In this document: one piece after another, positions 55,976-64,000 of the stretch | Layout of the letters: the number at the start of each line of letters is the position of its first letter | Numbering within the stretch: the first letter of the stretch is position 1 | Position numbers and translations under genes: made by a program | NCBI GenBank assembly: GCA_963556145.1 | Contig: OY744468.1 | Location: forward strand, 5,332,001-5,396,000 | Source: Hygrocybe punicea | Taxonomy: Eukaryota > Basidiomycota > Agaricomycetes > Agaricales > Hygrophoraceae | DNA length: 64,000 bases | Reading direction: 5' to 3' | The notes under the pieces: generated by a model | The model's input: the letters and a program-made list of their open reading frames with translations, nothing else | What the model was told of the DNA's origin: nothing | The model's database searches: none

Positions 55976-56935
55976 ATGACTCCCATTTCAGGACAGTCCC
56001 AGCAGCTGTGGACTCTGGAGCATTTGCTCCATGAGAGGTCTGTTGCCCTTGGCCCTTCTATTGACAAATCAACACATTCAACATACAACTCTGCCCTGAA
56101 TTCTTATCTCACTTTCTGCAAATCCCACTCCTTCCCCATTGACCCCACCCCTGACACTCTTAGTTTCTTTGTCGTTTTCATGTGTTTCCACATTAAGCCT
56201 TCTTCTGTTGACAGCTACTTGTCAGGTATCGTCAACCAGTTGGAGGACCATTTCCCTGATGCTCACAAACACTGCAACAGTCGAATCATTTCTCGCACAC
56301 TTGCTGGATCCAAATGTCATTATGGTTCCCTGATGACATGCAAAGACCCTCTTTCTTGCTCGGACCTTGGCATCGCAAGCACTGGCATCCATGATGGCTC
56401 ATCTCACGATGACCGACTTTTCGTTGCACAGCTACTAACTGGTTTCTTCATGCTCCTGCGCCTTGGCAAGCTCACGTATCCTGATCATCACCGTTTAGAC
56501 GATCCTTGCAAACTCTCACTGCACCACACTGTTTCTTTCACACATATTGATTATAGTTACACACTACCTATGCACAAAGCCGACTCCTTCTTTCAGGGCA
56601 ACATAGTCTGCATCCAGCATCTCACTGATTCTGATGACCCATATCATTTTTTCTTTTCCTACATTGTGTCCCATGATCGACTGTTCCCCTTCCACTTGCC
56701 ACTCTGGCTAAAAGCTGGTACTGTCCCTCACCATTCATGGTTCATCAAATGCATGCAAAAGATTTATCCTGTCTCCCTTGCCAGCCAGTCAATGTGTGCT
56801 GGAGGCGCCACGTCTCTCACTGTCTCAGGCATGGCACCTCACATCATTCAGGCCGCTGGGCGCTGGTCATCAGCCGCTTTTCAGATCTACATCCATAAAA
56901 ACCCTTTTATGTTACAGGTGCTTATACATGGCTGA
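55976..56935 (+). pseudogene. Tyrosine recombinase of DIRS-like element 2
   Basis: 319 residues open from the ATG at 55976 to a stop at 56935. The core-binding part includes STHSTYNSALNSYLTFC. The catalytic part has FFMLLRLGKLTYP with its first arginine kept. At the HxxR box it reads QSMCAGGAT where relatives have an arginine before AGG (TGT at 56795-56797, explained by CGT to TGT). GRWSSAAFQIYIHKNP carries the tryptophan and the tyrosine. Full-length but catalytically damaged, so I class it as a pseudogene. Confidence 0.75.
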
Positions 56936-59900
56936 CCAGCACATTCCACATGATTTTTTTGTTTTATTTTTCCTGGACATTCTGTGTCTTCCTCCCATCT
57001 TTTCCCTCTCATTCCATTGCCCCACTATTGAACCCATCTTTTTACATAGACCTTTACTAATTGTATGGCACAAATGTACTCCAAAAATATCAGCTACCTG
57101 ATGGACTTGTTCTCTCCTGGCTTTGAGCTGGAAGAACAAGCTCTGATTCTTTGCTATCCCTCATGCTCCACTTAAGCAGAGTCGATTAGCCATGAAGTTG
57201 AATCTTTCCAAACAAGTTCATGCTCCAGCTGGCTAATTGACATGTGCAACTCAAGCAGAGTCAATTAGAGAAGATATCTGCTCTTCAAATAATGTCTAGA
57301 TAATGACTTATAAATTGAAATTATTTTCATTGTTATCTCCAATATGGATATTATACAGAAAATAAACATTTCTGGAAACAATTTCTAGAGACAAATGGTG
57401 CTTCCTGAAAGTATAATTATTCTCATTCTTATTGTTTTCCTTATTTTGTAGCGGTATTTGCATTACAGAAAACTAGTCAAATTCTTAAAATATTCCCACT
57501 GATATCCATAACGTGGAAATCAACTCAATTGTTTAGACTATCTGAGCCATAGATACCAACCTGAAATTCTGTAAAAATTAATCCTATTTGTCTACAAAAT
57601 ACATTAACTATTAGGATGGAAGATATCAATCAGGAAATATAAATTATTTGCTTTGGTTTCTGACTTTCAGATACCTAGCCAGAATTTTATATTATCTGGC
57701 TTCCAGATATTCAGTGGCCCACTTCCACTGCTAATATAGCAGTGGATTTCCATACTCCCACCTGAAATACACTTCACCCTCTCAGCACCACTGCACCCTC
57801 TTCACCATCTGTCCTGTGCCCTGCACCTTTTCATACTTCATTGTAAAGGCAGTACATATGCATATTTGTCTAGATGAGACCTCCTTACATTTCAAAGTAT
57901 GCTTCATTGCAATAATATATATGTGCTGTTGTCATGTGTGAACCATCCATCTGCTTGAAATTGACAGTGAGATGACCTCTTCTGAGCCAGTCATTCCCAC
58001 TTTCATCATGCCAACTAGACCTGTCAGGCATTACCTTCCTGTTTCAATCCAAGAAGAGCAAAAAAATAATGTACCTAACAATCGCACTCCCCATTTTGTT
58101 GATCCGGAGGGCTTTTAAGTGGCAATGCTGGATGATTTGTTGGTCGGCATGTGGATGCTTGCCATGCTTCTTGCTGTAAAAATCCCCCCAAATGATGGTG
58201 AATGGAACACTCATTTTGTTTTGAGATCTTAGAAGCCAGTAAGAGCATCAATGAACCATCTGTATGAAGTTGCTTACCCAAATGTGGTAGAAACACAATG
58301 TAAGATGTGATGTAAGATGAAAGCGTTGATGACAAGCACAGACATGCAAAATGGTTGAATTGTCATTATTGTAAATGAGCTCGAGACAAGCAATCCAAAT
58401 TGATATGATACTCACCTGTTCTAGAGAGCCTCCAGGTATGCAGATGTCCTATGCCCACACTGGCTATCCTGTGGTAATGAGGGTCAAAGACAATATTCTC
58501 AACCACCCCCTCGTGCCCTCTAATCAACATGAGAAAGGTAAACAATCCCTAGAAATATCCATCAGCTCACCGAAATGAAGAGATTATGTATGGTTGCCAT
58601 TTATCCATCTTGTTGATATATATGCAGCAATCCATCAGCACATCCAAAAATGAAGCCCATTTCATTTTTCTTCCCAAAATTGATCCAAGTTGAGGATGGT
58701 ATGTAACCATTGAAATGGCAGAAGAACTGCTGCATAAGTTCACCAGTATGTAAGTTCCAGACAACAATTTGTGCATTGTCACCTATGTTTGATGATGAGA
58801 TCCGGTCTTGTTACAAGTCAGTGGGGCTTACCTCCACTCAGGAGCATGCACCCATCTGGGCTAATGGAGAGGGTGCCGTTGAGAGTATACTCTAGAGATA
58901 TCTAGGAGATAAATCAGCATGAAGCTCTGTATATTCATGGTGAGTTGGTCTTACAAGGGCATTGGACATTGTTTTTTTCAGGTTCTGGAAAGGCTAAAAT
59001 GCTGTAGACAGGAAATGGTGAGTATTTTCAACACTTCATATAGAAGCAAGAAACAATTATCATCTTTGATCGTTGCATTTTCAATGCTTCACTGATTGCA
59101 ACAATTGACAGAGACAGACCATCAATACCTTGGTGAGTAGCATCCATCATCTGTCCATCATCCTTGAAACTGCACTTAACAACCAAGGGAGCCTACAGTG
59201 TTCAATTTACACAATTCTGATGCTTCAGTACATGCTTAATCACAACAATAAACTCAATAAACTGAAGAGGTGCTACATGTGCTACAATTACACAATTTAG
59301 CATATCTACTACTGAGACTTGGAGATGGGAGTTGAAAAATAAGAAGAAAAGCTTTATGTAAGCAGCTACCCAATTGCTTTGTGGTGATGTATTTTGCACT
59401 TGCCAAATCCATCACCACAAAACAGAAGTGGCTTTGATTACATCAGGCTTTCCATCAAGCAGCACTGCTGCATCATTAGTGTAGTGACTCTAATAGAACC
59501 TAGTACACAAAAATTGATAGAAACTACTAATCTCAGTAAGTGAGAAGTGTCTCTTGATGTCAGCGAAGAGCAACCTGCTTGAATATATAAAGACCTCAAA
59601 TTATCATAAGGGGCTGGCATGGTGGTCAGGCATCATAATGAATGATGGCAAGTAATTGTTATTGGGACTACAGCAATGCTAATGGCTTACAGCAGCACTT
59701 CAATACAGGGGCACTTCAATATAGCAGCTTACAGGGGACACAGGCATCACAATGAATGATGGCAAGTAATTGTTATTTATATCTGCCACAATTGGTTGCT
59801 CACTGGCCTATGACGATAATTGTATTTAGTGTATATAAGGCTGTTAACTGCTGTGAATTTAGAAATACATATCACATAGCTAAGAGTGGGATCCTCTCTC

Positions 59901-60227
59901 AGCCAACTTCTTCCTCCACACCTTGACACGATTCTTGCATTTCTGACTCAAAATTTCTCATATTACCAGTCTTCTCTATGTCTGCATGCTGTCCAGCCTT
60001 CAGTATGTACATGACTTGAAATATGTGATTTACAACATTCAACATCAACTCAGAATAAACACAAATGCAAAGTGATGGAGGATTTGTGTGATGATGGGCA
60101 TCTCATGAAGATAACCTCATATGCTTGGTTGGTTAACTCAAGGGAGCAATCCGACCATCACACACCAGTGAGTATGCCAAGACCTACCTCCATCAGCACA
60201 TATTCTCAGAGGACATCACACTCTACC
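56936..60227. other. Gene-poor AT-rich stretch
   Basis: 3.3 kb without a supported gene. The start should contain the 3' end of DIRS-like element 2. A 36-bp direct repeat with one mismatch occurs at 59628-59663 and 59742-59777. A TATA-like TATATAAGG near 59840 and a downstream splice-like region could be an old LTR, but its limits are not visible. Confidence 0.45.
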
Positions 60228-60440
60228 ATACATTCCTTAGTACTCCTTAAGGACTCCTCAAGGACTCCTCTGCTATTTTGCAAAGAGTCCTTGATTTCCT
60301 CACCATAGAAACTTTTTCCTTAAGGAGTTTGTAAGGAGTCCTTGGCCCTCCTAAGGACTCCTGACCAAGGAGCAGCCAAGGAGTCCTCAAGGAGTCCTAA
60401 GGAGTATTCCTCCTCAAGGAGTCCTTGAGGAGGATAGCAT
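60228..60440. repeat. Inverted/tandem AAGGAGTCCT repeat block
   Basis: About 210 bp built from many copies of AAGGACTCCT and its complement AGGAGTCCTT in both orientations, so it can fold on itself along its whole length. It may be the end of a foldback-type element. No target duplication was identified. Confidence 0.6.
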
Positions 60441-60639
60441 TCCCCAAAGTTCTCATTACATATTTATTAATTGATATTATTGTTAGTATTAACTCCTATT
60501 AATTAATGAGACAGTATGCCCCAAATTAGATAGTGGATTGTGGCAGGTTTATTTGGTGCACGGACCATTTGTGGAAACACATCAACAAACAAGTCACATG
60601 ACAATCAACAACCTCGCATCTCACCAGCAACCTCGTGTC

Positions 60640-61483
60640 TCACCACCCAACACCCCCCACACAGGGCAATGCCCATGGCAATGCAGTGCCAGATAACAGC
60701 GGAGACAATGGAGGGTAATGAAGAAAGGATGCAGGTGAGTTTTGTAATTCATGTTTTTCATGTCTTTTACTTATCATTCACACCCACACCGGCCCACAGG
60801 TCCACTGTGGCTGTGGCAATGGTGGCAGCAGCAACAGCAGCAGCAGTGGCAATGGAAGCAGCAACAATGGCAGCAACACCAGCAACAACAGGCAATGGCA
60901 GCAACACCGGCAGCAGCCCAGTTGCAATGACCAATAATGGAATGGCGAGAGTGAGGATGGTGAGGGACAATGAAGCCAACAACAACAAGGATCAAGGACA
61001 GTGAAGGATGAGGACCATGCAGCAGGGAGTGGTGAGCCCACCCTCGCTGCCCAGGTGAGTTTTTTATTCATTTTTTCGTGTCTTTTACTTATCATGCATG
61101 CCTACACCAGCCCACAGGTCCACCGCGGCCATGACGGCACCCACCCCAGGCCACTGCAGGGTGCAAAAAGGACCTGGACGTGGCAGCAGTGCCATGGCAA
61201 TAACGGCAGCACTGGCAATGGTGGCAACAGCAAGCCAGTGGCAATGGCAGCAGTGGCAACAGCCGCAGCAGTGGCATCAGAAGCAGCGACAATGGCAGCA
61301 ACACCACAGCAACAGGCAATGGCAGCAACAGCAGCAGCAGCCAATGGCAATGGAACAGCAATGGCAGCAGCAGCACATGGGTGACAGCAGCAACAACGGC
61401 AGCAGTGACCACAGCAGCAGCGGCAGCAGCACGGCAATGGCAGCAACAGGCAGCAGCAGCAACAACAGCAGACGATGATGACC
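60640..61483. repeat. Low-complexity GGCAGCAACA block with repeated splice-like modules
   Basis: Two successive modules share AGGTGAGTTTT, then CTTTTACTTATCA, then CCCACAGGTCCAC (60734-60812 and 61054-61130). Each is followed by a CAGCAACAGCAATGGCA-type low-complexity run. Every frame is open through such runs, so the long Gln/Ser/Asn or Leu-rich frames here are not evidence for genes. The modules resemble intron-exon pairs and look like the inside of the hAT-type element at 52 kb. Confidence 0.6.
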
Positions 61484-61770
61484 CTCCCCCTCTCCCTTCG
61501 CCCTTGCCCTCCCTCTCCCTCCTTTGACCTTGCCCCCACTCCGTCTCCCTCCCTTCCCCCTCCTTCCCCTTTCCATTCCCCCTCTATCCATTCCCCTTCC
61601 CCCTTCCTTTCCCTCCCTCTCCCTTCCCCCTTCCTTTCCCTCCCTCTCCCTTCCCCTTCCTTTCCCTCCCTCTCCCTTCCCCCTTCCTTTCCCTCCCCCT
61701 CCTTCCCCTCTCCTTTTCTCTCCTTTTCCCCCTCCTCTCCTTTTCCCATTCTTCCTCCTCTATTTTTTCT
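61484..61770. repeat. Polypyrimidine tandem repeat
   Basis: Almost pure C/T on the plus strand, with a repeated unit of about 30 bp containing CTTTCCCTCCCTCTCCC. It is likely a microsatellite or minisatellite able to form triplex DNA. Confidence 0.7.
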
Positions 61771-61796
61771 TCTCCTGTCTTAGTTTTAATTGTTTA

Positions 61797-62607
61797 CAGC
61801 TGTTTTTAATGATCTTGGCATTTTTGAAAAATTTTGATTAAAAGAAACAATACGGACTTAGTGAAATTTTCTGTGCTCTATCTTGTATCTCATGAAATAC
61901 TGCATGGATTAACATGGTTATAGAGGGAAAGTTGTACTGTTTCTTAAGGGCTATCCACTTCTATAATTACATTTGGACAATATTTAGTATTTGGTGACTT
62001 GTAGATGAAACAAAAGGTAAACCAGTACTTTTTGACACCCAAAATGACATTGTCAAATTATGGCATCAAATGAGCTCCTATGAAAAAGATTGTAGAGAGA
62101 AAATTGTTCACTTTTTCAAGGGCTAAAAGTACATATACCATGTTTTTCTTTATTTTTGTCCTTTGAGGCAATATTTCATTTGTGCTATGTTTGTCCATGT
62201 TACACTTGAAATGCCACAAGAATCATGATTACAAGCTCATAGGACAAAAATAAAGAAAAACACGGTATATGTACTTTTAGCCCTTGAAAAAGTGAACAAT
62301 TTTCTCTCTACAATCTTTTTCATAGGAGCTCATTTGATGCCATAATTTGACAATGTCATTTTGGGTGTCAAAAAGTACTGGTTTACCTTTTGTTTCATCT
62401 ACAAGTCACCAAATACTAAATATTGTCCAAATGTAATTATAGAAGTGGATAGCCCTTAAGAAACAGTACAACTTTCCCTCTATAACCATGTTAATCCATG
62501 CAGTATTTCATGAGATACTAGGTAGAGCACAGAAATTTTCACTAAGTCCATATCATTTCTTTTAATCAAAAAATTTTCAAAAATGCCAAGATCATTAAAA
62601 ACAGCTG
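61797..62607. mobile_element. Palindromic TA-flanked foldback element 1
   Basis: 811 bp that fold end to end: arms of roughly 390 bp with a short centre near 62190-62240. The termini read CAGCTGTTTTTAATG and its complement, flanked by TA (61795-61796, 62608-62609). No coding capacity. The TA target and the CAGCYGTTT end fit a Tc1/mariner-mobilised MITE. Confidence 0.8.
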
Positions 62608-62613
62608 TAATTA

Positions 62614-63415
62614 CAGCCGTTTGCATAAATGATGGCACTTTTTGAAATTTTTTGAATCAATAGAATAATATGGACTTAGACAAATTTTCTGTGCTCAATC
62701 CTGTATCTCATGAAATACTGCACAGATTGACATGGTTACAGAGGGAAAGTTGTACTATTTTCTAAGGGCTATCAGCTCCAGTAATTACATTTGGACTATA
62801 TTTAGTATATGATGAGTGGTGGATGAAATAAACAGGTAATGTAGTATTTTTGACACCCAATATGATATTGTCAAATTGTGGCATCAAATGAGCTCCTATG
62901 AACAAGATTGTAGGGAGAAAATTGTTCAGTTTTTCAAGGGCTAGAAGCTCATATACCGTATTTTCCTTCATTTTTGTCCTTTCAGCCAATTTTACATCTT
63001 TACCATGTTCATTCATATTGGGCTTGAAATAGTATAAGACTCATAATTATTGGCTGAAAGGACAAAAAAGAAGAAAAATACGGTATATGAGCTTCTAGCC
63101 CTTGAAAAACTGAACAATTTTCTCCCTACAATCTTGTTCATAGGAGCTCATTTGATGCCATAATTTGACAATATCAATTTGGATGTCAAAAACACCAGTT
63201 TACCTTCTATTTCACCCACAACTCACCATACACTAAATATTGTTCAAATGTAATTACAGGAGTAGATAGCCCTTAAGAAATGGTACAACTTTCCCTCTAT
63301 AACCATCTTAATCCATGCAGTACTTCATGAGATACACAACAGAGCACTCAAAATTCTTCTAAGTCCACTTTTCTCAATTGATGCAATTTACTGCCATATT
63401 CGATGCAAACGGCTG
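62614..63415. mobile_element. Palindromic TA-flanked foldback element 2
   Basis: 802 bp that fold end to end. The termini read CAGCCGTTTGCAT and its complement, flanked by TA (62612-62613, 63416-63417). The body is a diverged copy of element 1, sharing for example GAGCTCATTTGATGCCATAA and CTTTCCCTCTATAACC. It begins six bases after element 1 ends. Confidence 0.8.
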
Positions 63416-63540
63416 TAATTTGTGAAATATTAAGAATTCTTTGATTTAAAGTCATTAATATTTAAAACAAACCAGCTATTATAACTGTGTCTGTGGAGTG
63501 AAAAGGTAAGAACTGACCTTCAATCCTGTTCAGGACTTTA

Positions 63541-63922
63541 CAGTGTTCAATGGCTCCTTTGAACACTACCAATCCTTTGAACACCCTAATAGAATTGATT
63601 CTGTACTGATTTCTACTGCTAAAAAGTGTTCTAATTCCTTCAGTGCATCATCTGAACCTATCTGGATATTGACTTTTACCCAGAACCACCAATAAAATTA
63701 GAAACTGAATATTCTTGAAGCAGAGAGAAATCTGATCACTCCTTGAACACTAATGTTTTGATTGTAAAACATTCAAATATTAACAGATTTCTTTGAAAAT
63801 TGGTATGAGATGTCTTTAAATATATGAGCAACTTCTGGTCTACTCAGATTTTGTTCAGGATAATTGGCTACTTGTGGCATTTTAGGTTAATTTTTTGTGT
63901 TCAAAGGAGCCATTGAATACTG
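63541..63922. mobile_element. 382-bp TA-flanked MITE
   Basis: Terminal inverted repeats of about 26 bp (CAGTGTTCAATGGCTCC... and the same with one difference at the other end) are flanked by TA at 63539-63540 and 63923-63924. The interior is AT-rich without coding capacity. The terminus differs from the CAGCYGTTT family, so this is a separate family. Confidence 0.75.
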
Positions 63923-64000
63923 TACCTGAATTGTACTGGAATGAGTGGCAAGTGTAGAGTATGAAAATATTATAAAACAGATAACATGCCCTTGTGACTT

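Larger units (their letters stand above)
51392..56935 (+). mobile_element. DIRS-like tyrosine-recombinase retrotransposon 2, decayed
   Basis: Plus-strand order is gag-like (51392-53972, split), RT-RNase H (about 53980-55940) and tyrosine recombinase (55976-56935). The sequence is clearly distinct from DIRS-like element 1, so it is a separate lineage. A 1417-bp hAT-type insertion at 51723-53139 splits the gag gene. Frameshifts near 53580, 55275 and 55690, a TGA at 54896-54898 and changed catalytic residues show it is dead. Terminal repeats were not found. Confidence 0.78.

Noticed and set aside
59742..59925. Solo LTR with TATATAAGG promoter-like sequence
   Set aside because: No TG...CA limits, second copy or target duplication could be established.
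60540..61841. Long Leu-rich, Gln/Ser-rich and Pro-rich open frames
   Set aside because: All arise from CAG/GGCAAC repeats and a C/T-only tract in which no stop can occur by composition.
1..64000. CRISPR arrays, bacterial operons, prophage genes
   Set aside because: No regular repeat-spacer array. Gene structure is intron-rich and eukaryotic throughout.

Overview
The window looks like genomic DNA of a filamentous basidiomycete, most likely an Agaricomycete. Host genes carry many short introns (about 46-113 bp). The transposable elements (DIRS-like tyrosine-recombinase retroelements, hAT and Tc1/mariner-like DNA elements) are of types typical of that group. There is no bacterial-style operon, CRISPR array or complete tRNA. 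All gene models were spliced by eye from reading frame, GT/GC donor, AG acceptor and family motifs.

Layout. 1-10.4 kb is a nest of elements. A decayed DIRS-like element on the minus strand (gag, RT-RNase H, tyrosine recombinase) is interrupted by a 1.6-kb internally deleted Ty3/gypsy-like element. A 303-bp hAT-type MITE sits beside that element. A 2.45-kb foldback element with an 8-bp target duplication lies in the DIRS leader. 10.9-40.6 kb is the gene-rich host block. In order it holds a PB1-domain protein, Arp10 of dynactin (-), a peroxisomal-type mitochondrial-carrier protein (-), a lysine-methyltransferase-like protein (+), a small C2H2 zinc-finger protein (-), a four-TM protein (+), an unrecognised multi-exon gene (-), ribosomal protein L4 (-), an Aro8-like aminotransferase (+), a 59-aa zinc-ribbon-like protein (+), a CaMKK-type kinase (+), a 933-aa coiled-coil tail-anchored protein (-), a UPF0014 membrane protein (-) and two diverged tandem paralogues of unknown function (-). 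Two head-to-head gene pairs (carrier/methyltransferase and RPL4/aminotransferase) share short intergenic promoters.

40.6-64 kb is mostly mobile DNA around one host-like gene, a kinase-like gene at 49.6-51.0 kb. It contains a probable tRNA-derived SINE, a 3.0-kb Tc1/mariner-like element with two convergent genes, a 3.7-kb hAT element with a perfect 8-bp duplication, and a second DIRS-like element carrying its own 1.4-kb hAT-type insertion. Gene-poor AT-rich DNA follows, ending in two back-to-back 0.8-kb palindromes and a 382-bp MITE, all flanked by TA.

Two themes stand out. First, the mutations that break elements of several classes are mostly transitions at CpG, including catalytic residues and all five differences between the mariner TIRs. 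This points to methylation-linked decay. Second, the terminal sequence TTACAGCYGTTT is shared by the mariner-like element and the two large palindromes, which suggests an autonomous/non-autonomous family.
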